Shown here: positions 56,933 to 64,000 of the stretch, piece after piece
Layout of the letters: every line of letters starts with the position of its first letter
Position numbering within the stretch: the stretch's first letter is position 1
From: Pseudoalteromonas sp. MMG007
GTDB lineage: Bacteria > Pseudomonadota > Gammaproteobacteria > Enterobacterales > Alteromonadaceae
Assembly: GCF_018100985.1 (NCBI RefSeq)
Contig: NZ_JAGJEI010000001.1
Span: 620,001 to 684,000, forward strand
Direction: 5' to 3'
DNA: 64,000 bases
Program-made: the position numbers and the translations under genes
Notes under the pieces: model-generated
The model's input: the letters and a program-made list of their open reading frames with translations, nothing else
What the model was told of the DNA's origin: nothing
The model's database searches: none

Positions 56933-57604
56933 ATGGATGGCCAAATGATTTCTTCTTACCTAACACAAGCACAGCTAAGTGTTGATAAAAACTTAATTTC
57001 AACTGAGCTTGAAAAGCTTGAGCTTTACCTTGCTAGTAGCTCTAAAACCGAGGTTTGTTGGGAGTATCAAATTCCTGAATTAGGTGAGGGCGGTGCATGT
57101 AGCTTATTTGGTTATTTACAAGACGAGCCATTTAAACTTACTGACTATATTGAAAACAATTCACAGACCGAGCAAAAGCTTGCTCAATTACAAGGTATTG
57201 TTAATTATATAGAGCAACAAACTAAAGTAGATTGGTACGGTATTTATCAGGCAACAAATACTAATGAAGGTAAGCAATTACTTAAACTTGCTTATCATGG
57301 TGCGCCAAGTCGTCCTTTATTTCCGCTTACAGAAGCTTTTGCGGCAGGTAGCAACAATGTACAAGTTGCGCTTTCTCAAAAAGGTCGCATTATTAACAAT
57401 GTTGAAAACTACTTATCTCAAGGTGGCGAATATTATACATGTGACCCTAAAGTTAAATCTGAAACTTGCCTACCACTTTTTAACTTTCAAAATGAATGTG
57501 TAGGTATTGTAGATGCAGAAGCCTTTAGCAATGATTTTTTTGATGAGAAGACACTTGCCATTTTAATTGCATGTTGTATTAAAATTCCTCACTTTCTAGT
57601 GTAA
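56933..57604 (+). CDS. GAF-domain protein
   Basis: 223 residues. N-terminal 80 residues of unclear fold, then a GAF domain at about 85-220 (VDWYGIYQ, KLAYHGAPSRPLFPLTEAF, LPLFNFQNECVGIVDAEAF). The layout recalls free-methionine-R-sulfoxide reductases, with Cys in YTCDP, ETCLPL and NECVGI, but I cannot assign the catalytic set, so ligand binding is equally possible. Start may be ATG 56945. It lies 44 bases after the CrsR-like gene and could feed a signal into it. Confidence 0.75.
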   Translation: MDGQMISSYLTQAQLSVDKNLISTELEKLELYLASSSKTEVCWEYQIPELGEGGACSLFGYLQDEPFKLTDYIENNSQTEQKLAQLQGIVNYIEQQTKVDWYGIYQATNTNEGKQLLKLAYHGAPSRPLFPLTEAFAAGSNNVQVALSQKGRIINNVENYLSQGGEYYTCDPKVKSETCLPLFNFQNECVGIVDAEAFSNDFFDEKTLAILIACCIKIPHFLV

Positions 57605-57684
57605 ATAACACTGGTCAACGTGATGTGCTTTTATGTTAAGCTAAGCCTAACAGCTAACCCCTAAATAACGATAAGAGATAGCCA

Positions 57685-58875
57685 ATGTTCTCAGTATTAA
57701 AACCATTACCAACAGATCCTATTCTTGGCCTTATGGCGGCCTATAAACAAGATACAAACCCTAATAAAATTGATTTAGGCGTAGGTGTCTACAAAGATGA
57801 GCAAGGCAACACACCGGTACTTAAAGCGGTGAAAAAAGCTGAAGCGTTTCGTTTAGACAACGAAACAAGCAAATCTTATATCGGTTTAGCGGGTAACCTA
57901 GATTACTGTCAAAAAATGGAGCAGTTATTATTAGGCGAGCACCAAGCATTACTTGCTAATCGAGTGCGTACAGCACAAGCTCCAGGTGGTACAGGCGCAC
58001 TTCGTGTTGCTGCTGAATTTATTAAGCGTTGTAACGCTGATGCAACTGTTTGGGTAACTAATCCTACTTGGGCAAACCACATAAGCTTGTTTGAAGCGGC
58101 AGGCCTAACAGTTAAAGAATACCCATACTACGATTACGAAAATAAAGATTTATTATTTGATGAGATGATCGACACGCTTAAGAAAGTGCCTAAAGGTGAT
58201 GTAGTTTTAGTGCATGCATGTTGTCACAATCCAAGTGGTATGGATTTAAACGAAACTCAGTGGAATACAGTCGCTGAGCTTGCCAAAGAGGTTGGCTTTA
58301 CACCACTTGTAGATATTGCGTATCAAGGTTTTGGATCTTCTCTTGAAGAAGATGCTCGTGGACTACGTATTTTAGCTGATGCAGTAGATGAGCTCATTAT
58401 TTGTTCTTCTTGCTCTAAAAACTTTGGTCTTTACCGTGAGCGTATTGGTGCGTGTTCACTAATTGCTAAAGACAGCCCAACAGCAGATATATCTAACTCT
58501 GTAATGTTAAGTGTAGTACGTAGTATATATTCAATGCCGCCAGCGCATGGTGCAGATATTGTAAATACTATTTTAAGCAGTACTGAGCTTACGCAAATGT
58601 GGCACTCAGAGCTTGATGAAATGCGTACGCGTATTAATGGTTTACGTAGCCTGATTAAAGAAAGCTTAGCAGCAAAAGATATTGCTCAAGACTTCTCATT
58701 TATTGAGCGCCAGCATGGTATGTTCTCTTTCTTGGGTATTAATAAAGAGCAAATCGCTCGCCTGCAAAAAGAGTACGGTATCTACATTGTTGGTTCTAGC
58801 CGTGTAAATGTAGCGGGTATTAGCGATTCGAATATTGAATACTTTGCAAATGCAGTAGCTGACGTTTGTAAATAA
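57685..58875 (+). CDS. Aromatic/aspartate aminotransferase (class I, TyrB/AspC type)
   Basis: PLP enzyme transferring the amino group to keto acids, last step of Tyr and Phe synthesis or of Asp metabolism. 396 residues, with LGVGVYKDEQG, PTWANH, CCHNPSGMD and the PLP lysine in CSSCSKNFGLYRER. Position between the GAF gene and tyrP suggests a role in aromatic amino acids, but AspC and TyrB are too alike for certainty. A TGTAAA half-site lies at 57600-57605. Followed by a terminator shared with tyrP. Confidence 0.92.
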   Translation: MFSVLKPLPTDPILGLMAAYKQDTNPNKIDLGVGVYKDEQGNTPVLKAVKKAEAFRLDNETSKSYIGLAGNLDYCQKMEQLLLGEHQALLANRVRTAQAPGGTGALRVAAEFIKRCNADATVWVTNPTWANHISLFEAAGLTVKEYPYYDYENKDLLFDEMIDTLKKVPKGDVVLVHACCHNPSGMDLNETQWNTVAELAKEVGFTPLVDIAYQGFGSSLEEDARGLRILADAVDELIICSSCSKNFGLYRERIGACSLIAKDSPTADISNSVMLSVVRSIYSMPPAHGADIVNTILSSTELTQMWHSELDEMRTRINGLRSLIKESLAAKDIAQDFSFIERQHGMFSFLGINKEQIARLQKEYGIYIVGSSRVNVAGISDSNIEYFANAVADVCK

Positions 58876-58888
58876 ACGTAGTTAACAT

Positions 58889-58928
58889 AAAAAAACCGCA
58901 CTCCATTAGTAATGGTGTGCGGTTTTTT
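58889..58928. terminator. Bidirectional terminator, aminotransferase / tyrP
   Basis: AAACCGCAC...GTGCGGTTT with an inner CATTA/TAATG stem; A-run before, T-run after. Confidence 0.9.
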
Positions 58929-58960
58929 ATTAATTAAATTTAGATTTACAGCGCTACGAA

Positions 58961-60163
58961 TTAACCAATAGCAGGTATAACCCCAGCCATTTGCATAAAT
59001 TGCGCAGTAATTATTAGCACGCCACATAATCCCGCAACTAATAGCCCTGTATTACCAGTACTTACTTTATAACCCTGTTTATTTGAGGTTTTCCGCTGCT
59101 TGTAAACCATAGCAACAGGTAAAAATATAGCTAACACGACCAATGCAATGGCTGCGTAGCCTAATGCCATAATAAAGCCTTGCGGATAAAATAGCGCAAA
59201 TCCTAAAGGAGGTATAAATGTTATTAAGGCTGTTTTTATACGGTCTGTTTTGTTATCACCTTTTTTAAACGTGTCTGCAAAAAAGTCGAATAAACCTAAG
59301 CTAACGCCTAAAAACGATGTGGCAAGTGCAAGATCCGCAAATAGCTTAACTGCAGTCGAAACACTTGGATTATGCGCAATATTAGCTACGTTACTTACAA
59401 AACCATTTAAGCCTTCACTATTAAGTAAATCGCTTTGGCTCATAATACCTTGGCTCAATAACTGCCAAAAAATATAAATAACCAGAGGCAAAGCTGCACC
59501 TGTAATCATTACTTTTTTAAGGGATTTTATTTCAAGCCCTACATATTTAACAATAGAGGGAATAGATCCATGAAAGCCAAAAGATGTAAAAATAACCGGA
59601 ATAGCAGAAAGTATTAGACCTTGTTCTATAGGCATTTCTAATAAATGTGTACTTTGAACATAAGGAGTAAGCATATAAAACAAGCTAGCCAATACAATAA
59701 TTTTAATTGTAAATAACACTTGGTTTAATTTATCGACTTTACTTGTACCAAGGGTAACAACGCTTGCAATAATTACGGCAAGGATCACGGAGCCTAGCTG
59801 TGGCGCAATATCTACATCAAAGCCTACATTTATTCGAGCTTGAAGCTGCGCACCGCCACCTGCTATATACGCAGCACATAAAGCATAAAATAAAAATACC
59901 ATTGAAAAGTTAGCGACGTATTGTCCTCGTTTACCTAACCACAATTTAGCAAGTGTATTTAATGTGGCGTCACGGGGTGCATACTGGTGTAGCTCTAGCA
60001 TAAGTAACGCTGTGTAAGTCATTAATAACCAACTAACTACAATTAGTGCAAGCGAAGTACTAAAGCCAAGCCCTGCTGATGCAATTGGTAGGGCAAGCAT
60101 TCCTGCGCCAATAGTGGTGCCTGCAACAATTAACATGCTGCCTATTGTTTTATTTTTAAGCAC
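58961..60163 (-). CDS. tyrP: Aromatic amino acid permease (TyrP/Mtr type)
   Basis: Proton-coupled uptake of tyrosine or tryptophan. 400 residues with 11 membrane helices of the HAAAP family; signature near the N terminus GTTIGAGMLALPIASAGLGF and the later FTSFGFHGSIPSIVKYVG. Length fits TyrP (403) and Mtr. A TyrR box lies 92 bases upstream, which favours an aromatic substrate. Convergent with the aminotransferase gene. Confidence 0.92.
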   Translation of the reverse strand: MLKNKTIGSMLIVAGTTIGAGMLALPIASAGLGFSTSLALIVVSWLLMTYTALLMLELHQYAPRDATLNTLAKLWLGKRGQYVANFSMVFLFYALCAAYIAGGGAQLQARINVGFDVDIAPQLGSVILAVIIASVVTLGTSKVDKLNQVLFTIKIIVLASLFYMLTPYVQSTHLLEMPIEQGLILSAIPVIFTSFGFHGSIPSIVKYVGLEIKSLKKVMITGAALPLVIYIFWQLLSQGIMSQSDLLNSEGLNGFVSNVANIAHNPSVSTAVKLFADLALATSFLGVSLGLFDFFADTFKKGDNKTDRIKTALITFIPPLGFALFYPQGFIMALGYAAIALVVLAIFLPVAMVYKQRKTSNKQGYKVSTGNTGLLVAGLCGVLIITAQFMQMAGVIPAIG

Positions 60164-60254
60164 TTAATTACCTGAGTTTTTATTAATATTTATGCACCAT
60201 ATAACTAGTTACTTAAATCTCAAATAGTTTTATAGCAAAAGGGCTGTATTTAAA

Positions 60255-60272
60255 TGTAACTCTCAACTTACA
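60255..60272. promoter_or_regulatory. TyrR box between tyrP and an EamA transporter gene
   Basis: TGTAACTCTCAACTTACA: TGTAAC-N6-CTTACA, 5 of 6 in each half of the consensus TGTAAA-N6-TTTACA. It is 92 bases before tyrP and 108 before the EamA gene, so it may serve both. Confidence 0.6.
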
Positions 60273-60379
60273 ACTGTATTTATTAAGCACTTGTATGCAT
60301 TTAAAAGTATTAAAATAGGGTGGTGAGAGTATAATTTTATGTATGTTGTATTGCGTTATTAAGCGCTAAGGATTGGCAT

Positions 60380-61273
60380 GTGCCGGTAAAAGTATCGTAT
60401 TTTTTTATGGTTCTCGTTTGGTCTACTACACCACTTGGTATTGTTTGGAGTAGCGAAAGTGTGTCGCCAACGCTTGCTGTTTTAATGCGTATGTTGGTGG
60501 GGCTACTTATAGGTGGCTTAATTGTCGCGATTACTAATATAAGAGTACCTTGGAGTAAAAAGGCCTGCTTACTCTACTTTTACTCAAGTATTGGTATTTT
60601 TGGCGGCATGTTACTGAGTTATTTGGCTGCTAAAACCGTGCCTTCGGGCATTATTTCGCTCATGTTTGGCTTAGCGCCTATATTGTCTGGATTACTTGCG
60701 CAGCAATTACTTAACGAACCAAAGTTTAGCCCTATAAAGCTCGTTGCTTTAGCGTGTGCATTAATAGGTTTGTATTTTGTGAGTTATAATCAAGCACAAA
60801 ACTCGCAAACCCAAGGCTTAGGGCTAGTATATGTATTTTTGGCTGTATGCTTTTTTAGCTTAAGCGGCGTGATGATCAAGCGTGTGCAAATAGCGATTCA
60901 CCCTATGGCAACCACATTTGGTGCGTTGGTTTTTGTAACGCCACTCTTTTTTATTGCGTGGTGGTTATTAGATGGTCAGTTGCATATACAAAACTGGAGT
61001 GCAAAATCATTGTGGGCTATTGGTTATTTAGGTGTGTTTGGATCTTTAGTAGGGGCTTTGGCATATTTTCATGTACTGCAAAACCTAAATGCAAGCACGG
61101 TATCACTTACTACGCTCATAACTCCTAGCTTTGCGTTAAGCTTAGGAGCTTGGCTAAACAATGAGCCATTAAGCCAAGAGCTAATAATTGGTGCGGTTAT
61201 TATTTTAATTAGTCTAGGTTTTTTTCAATTTGGTGATCAATTTTTAAAGCGAAAGAAAGTAAGCGCACATTAG
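60380..61273 (+). CDS. EamA/DMT family transporter
   Basis: 297 residues with 10 membrane helices in two EamA repeats (WSTTPLGIVWSSE; VFLAVCFFSLSGVMIKR). Start is GTG 60380 with AAGGA 7 bases upstream; the ATG at 60378 is out of frame. The family exports amino acids or other metabolites; YddG of E. coli is an aromatic amino acid exporter of this type. Divergent from tyrP across a TyrR box. The substrate is not shown by sequence. Its end is 5 bases from the convergent motY. Confidence 0.85.
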   Translation: MPVKVSYFFMVLVWSTTPLGIVWSSESVSPTLAVLMRMLVGLLIGGLIVAITNIRVPWSKKACLLYFYSSIGIFGGMLLSYLAAKTVPSGIISLMFGLAPILSGLLAQQLLNEPKFSPIKLVALACALIGLYFVSYNQAQNSQTQGLGLVYVFLAVCFFSLSGVMIKRVQIAIHPMATTFGALVFVTPLFFIAWWLLDGQLHIQNWSAKSLWAIGYLGVFGSLVGALAYFHVLQNLNASTVSLTTLITPSFALSLGAWLNNEPLSQELIIGAVIILISLGFFQFGDQFLKRKKVSAH

Positions 61274-61278
61274 CTTTA

Positions 61279-62157
61279 TTACATTTTTTCTATTTGAATT
61301 ATTAAGCGCCGGTTTTTGTCGCGACCTAAAATATTGTCATTGGTATCAACAAAGCGTTTTTCACCTAAACCCGTTGTGTGTACTTTTGCTTCGTCAACGC
61401 CAAGGCTTAGCATGTAATCTTTTATTGCTTTAGCGCGTTTACGAGAAAGGTCTAAGTTATTCCAGCGACCACCGTAGCTATCTGTATACGAGTCGATACT
61501 TATAGATTCAATACTCATATCATTTTTTAGGTATTCAGCTATTTTATCTAAACGTTGTTGAGATGATTTAGTTAATTTACTGCTGTTAGATTGATAGTTC
61601 ATCACCGTAAACGAAATGTCTTCAAAACTGTAAGGGAGTAACTCATCGCGGCATTGCAAAAACGCCCAATAAGCTTGTTTAAAATTTACGCTCGACATGC
61701 CAACGGCAATTTTATCGGCAGAATTTTGCCAGTCTTGATAATAAAAGGTGGGGTAGTAGCCTTTTTCAAGTTCGGTTAACATCTCCCAAGCCGTTTTATT
61801 GCCTAGTTCACCGTCAAACTTTTTAAGTAATTTCATGCTCGCTATATCACGAGCGGGCAACCCAGCTCGCCATGATGGCGGCACTGCCTTTAGCCCTGCA
61901 ATTGAGTAGTTTTCAGGGCGTACAACCATATCTAAGTTAAAGGTTAGGTTTTTGTTTTTGCTTGCAGAGGCTTTAAATATAGCTTCACCGTAATAAGGAA
62001 CCTCATGATTTAGCTGACATTGTAAGCGTGTTGTTTTTACAACTTCCCAATTAGAGCTATCTTGGGTTGCAGTATATTGGCGCATAGCTGCGTGCGAATG
62101 AGCAGCGCTCACTAAAGCACTTACGCTAAGGCTAATAAATAACAACTTACACTTCAT
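61279..62157 (-). CDS. motY: MotY flagellar T-ring protein
   Basis: Periplasmic part of the T ring that holds stators of the Na+-type polar motor. 292 residues from ATG 62157, with GGAG 7 bases upstream; a longer in-frame start at 62184 lies beyond the ribosome site. Signal peptide ends SHA. Family N-terminal domain matches Vibrio MotY (MRQYTATQDSSNWE, ELEKGYYPTFYYQDW, LLPYSFEDISFTVMNY), followed by an OmpA-type peptidoglycan-binding domain (SYTDSYGG, GRDKNRRLIIQI). Divergent from rnt, as in Vibrio. Confidence 0.95.
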   Translation of the reverse strand: MKCKLLFISLSVSALVSAAHSHAAMRQYTATQDSSNWEVVKTTRLQCQLNHEVPYYGEAIFKASASKNKNLTFNLDMVVRPENYSIAGLKAVPPSWRAGLPARDIASMKLLKKFDGELGNKTAWEMLTELEKGYYPTFYYQDWQNSADKIAVGMSSVNFKQAYWAFLQCRDELLPYSFEDISFTVMNYQSNSSKLTKSSQQRLDKIAEYLKNDMSIESISIDSYTDSYGGRWNNLDLSRKRAKAIKDYMLSLGVDEAKVHTTGLGEKRFVDTNDNILGRDKNRRLIIQIEKM

Positions 62158-62356
62158 GGACGTTCTCCAACTCTGGTATGCCAAAAGTTTGGCAAATTAA
62201 CTGCTTAAAAGATGAGTTCTAGCAAACAAACTTAACAGATTAGGTTAAGCAAGTTATGTGCCTACAATTATAAAGCAATAAATCCTTGAACCCCCTAGCC
62301 TAGAGGGCATCAATTTTGACATAATAGTCAGCTTACACCCATAAACCAAGAAGACT

Positions 62357-63049
62357 ATGGCAAATACTGAGCAAACACTTTTCGCAAAACGCTTTCGTGG
62401 ATTTTTTCCTGTTGTAATTGATGTTGAAACCGCAGGTTTTAACAAGCAAACAGATGCCCTGTTAGAAATAGCCGTGTCTGTATTAAAAATGGATGACGAA
62501 GGGTTGCTCAGCATAGATCATACCGTGCATTTTCATGTGCAGCCTTTTGAAGGTGCAAATATAGAGCAAGCCGCTATCGACTTTAACGGAATTGACCCTT
62601 TTAGCCCGCTGCGAGGCGCAGTACCAGAAGAAGAAGCAATTAAAGAAATTTGTAAAGTAGTTCGCAAGGCTCAAAAAGTTGCCGGGTGCCAGCGCTCCGT
62701 TGTTGTAGCACATAATGCTGCATTCGATCATGGCTTTTTAAATGCAGCCATTGAGCGTAATAATATTAAACGTACGCCGTTTCACCCATTTGTAAGCTTT
62801 GATACAACCTCACTAGCAGGCTTAGCGCTTGGGCAAACAGTTCTTGCTAAAGCTTGTAGGGCCGCAGGAATTGAATTTGATAATAGCCAAGCGCATTCAG
62901 CACTTTACGATACAGAGCGCACCGCAGAGCTTTATTGTTTAATCGTTAATAGGTGGCAGCAGTTAGGTGGCTGGCCGCTTGCGCCACTTTCAGAAAGTGA
63001 CGCACAGGATAGCACTTCAGGTGGTGAAGAAGCTAAAACGACTGAGTAA
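62357..63049 (+). CDS. rnt: Ribonuclease T
   Basis: DEDD 3'-5' exonuclease that trims tRNA and other stable RNA ends. 230 residues with VIDVETAGF (Exo I), [11 protein letters not shown] (Exo II) and [13 protein letters not shown] (Exo III). Length normal; the last 20 residues are Ser/Glu/Thr-rich. Ends overlapping the convergent FapA gene by 17 bases. Confidence 0.96.
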   Translation: MANTEQTLFAKRFRGFFPVVIDVETAGFNKQTDALLEIAVSVLKMDDEGLLSIDHTVHFHVQPFEGANIEQAAIDFNGIDPFSPLRGAVPEEEAIKEICKVVRKAQKVAGCQRSVVVAHNAAFDHGFLNAAIERNNIKRTPFHPFVSFDTTSLAGLALGQTVLAKACRAAGIEFDNSQAHSALYDTERTAELYCLIVNRWQQLGGWPLAPLSESDAQDSTSGGEEAKTTE

Positions 63050-64000
63050 TTTTACCCTCAGTGAGTTTCACCAAGTGGGGCGGGTAAATACGCGAAAACT
63101 GTTTTGAGTCTTTTGCTATTTTAAGCTCCACACCGGGGTGCATTATTTCATTTACCTTTAAACGGCTTGCTGCCAACAGTTGCGTAATTTTTCTTTTAAC
63201 TAATAATTTTTGGCGCTGAACATGAGCAGAACGCGTTTTTATTTGCTGCTCATTAACGATTATTTTGTCTAAAAAAAGCTGGCGCTGATCTGCCGTTGGC
63301 ATTTTACTCACTTTCTCTCGCGCTTTTTGCAGAGCGGCTGTTTTGGTTGCAAGTAACTTTTCAAAGTCGGTAATTTGCGATTGTTTATCACGTAACTCAA
63401 ACCAATGTTGCGCTAAAAAAACACGTGTCTTAATACCTGCAGGGGCTCCGAGCTCTCCCGTTTCAATGCGCAAGGCATCTAAAATACTGCCTCCAATTAT
63501 TTTCCCTCGAGGGTTGTCAGCCTTACCCACGCGGATTAATCGCTTAGCACTTAAATTACAGTGAAGTGCTTGGCGCTCAATGAATAAATCTTGTTCTGTT
63601 TTTATATTACAGTACTGGGCATAGCCAATCGAAATAGTGCGTGAAGCCGTTATGCTACATGAAAAGTCGTCATCGCTTTCACGTTTGCGGCCAATAGCAC
63701 CTAGCATGATTGTAACGGCACTATTGCTTTGTACTGTGCCCGATTCAACAAAGCCAAGTACCGTAATATCCCCATTGGCTTTTACACGCATGCCATCTTT
63801 AATATCACCACTTATAATTACGCTGCCGTCAAAATCAACATGGCCGGTGCTTACATCAACGTTGTCAAAACATAAAACATCATCAACACGCATACCACGA
63901 GGCAAAGCAACAGGCACACCTTTGCAATCGGCAATGAGCATATTTGGGTTTTTAGGGTCAATTTTAGTGCCTTCAAAAGGCTGTAGTTGATGCTCTTTGC
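63033..64000 (-). CDS. FapA/DUF342 flagellar assembly family protein (5' end outside window)
   Basis: C-terminal 322 residues or so of a DUF342 protein; the frame stays open to the window end, so the start lies beyond 64000. The visible part has the beta-helical repeats of the family ([55 protein letters not shown]), then a coiled coil (about the middle, [20 protein letters not shown]) and a basic tail. In Vibrio FapA supports polar flagellation and senses glucose-PTS state. Its role here is inferred from family and motY nearby. Confidence 0.82.
   Translation of the reverse strand, partial: KEHQLQPFEGTKIDPKNPNMLIADCKGVPVALPRGMRVDDVLCFDNVDVSTGHVDFDGSVIISGDIKDGMRVKANGDITVLGFVESGTVQSNSAVTIMLGAIGRKRESDDDFSCSITASRTISIGYAQYCNIKTEQDLFIERQALHCNLSAKRLIRVGKADNPRGKIIGGSILDALRIETGELGAPAGIKTRVFLAQHWFELRDKQSQITDFEKLLATKTAALQKAREKVSKMPTADQRQLFLDKIIVNEQQIKTRSAHVQRQKLLVKRKITQLLAASRLKVNEIMHPGVELKIAKDSKQFSRIYPPHLVKLTEGKITQSF

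Noticed and set aside
57600-57617. TGTAAATAACACTGGTCA before the aminotransferase gene as a TyrR box
   Set aside because: Only the first half matches; the second half has 3 of 6, and the site overlaps the end of the GAF gene.

Overview
The window looks like a chromosomal segment of a marine gammaproteobacterium of the order Alteromonadales, most likely Pseudoalteromonas. This rests on low GC (about 40% by eye), on protein sequences that resemble Shewanella, Vibrio and Pseudomonas orthologues, and on gene orders typical of that group: a polar chemotaxis operon ending in parC-parP-cheW, motY divergent from rnt, and ffh next to ypjD and a CorC-type gene. I see no prophage, insertion sequence, CRISPR array, rRNA or tRNA. 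Nearly all genes are intact core genes; the two genes at the window edges are cut.

Layout. 1-8015: distal part of the chemotaxis operon (cheZ fragment, cheA, cheB, motC, motD, parC, parP, cheW, DUF2802 gene), closed by a terminator. 8046-15173: mixed genes (ompW, dapE, a bifunctional ornithine-lipid type acyltransferase, a hydroxyacid dehydrogenase, a 48-residue membrane peptide, an Smr protein, two unknown membrane proteins, a CheY-like regulator). 15249-23089: rpsT divergent from murJ-ribF-ileS-lspA-fkpB-ispH. 23130-32057: a LytS/AlgZ-type kinase and LytTR regulator, a probable LytTR operator, the type IV minor pilin operon pilV-pilW-pilX-pilY1-pilE, and two convergent FimT/GspH pseudopilins. 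32217-38052: glnB, a MITE-like palindrome, bamD, rluD-pgeF and clpB with a sigma-32 promoter. 38097-42396: an Aer-type receptor with a perfect FNR box, gshA, and a transglycosylase-like lipoprotein. 42443-48423: CorC-type protein, ypjD, ffh and rpsP-rimM-trmD-rplS. 48501-51225: a heptamer tandem repeat, tyrA with a TyrR box, and pheA with a complete phenylalanine attenuator (leader peptide, antiterminator and terminator). 51418-57604: a GGDEF-EAL protein, yciH, and an anti-sigma antagonist / phosphatase-kinase partner-switch pair followed by a GAF protein. 57685-64000: aromatic aminotransferase, tyrP and an EamA transporter around a TyrR box, then motY, rnt and a FapA/DUF342 gene.

Themes. Motility and surface behaviour recur (chemotaxis operon with its own stator pair, MotY, FapA, Aer, minor pilins, c-di-GMP enzyme, CrsR-like switch). 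Aromatic amino acid metabolism is the second theme (tyrA, pheA, aminotransferase, tyrP), with the matching regulatory DNA readable. The most novel-looking item is in CheA: the region where the CheY-binding P2 domain is expected instead carries three copies of an acidic amphipathic motif that resembles the CheY-binding C-terminal tail of CheZ, whose own copy is encoded just upstream.
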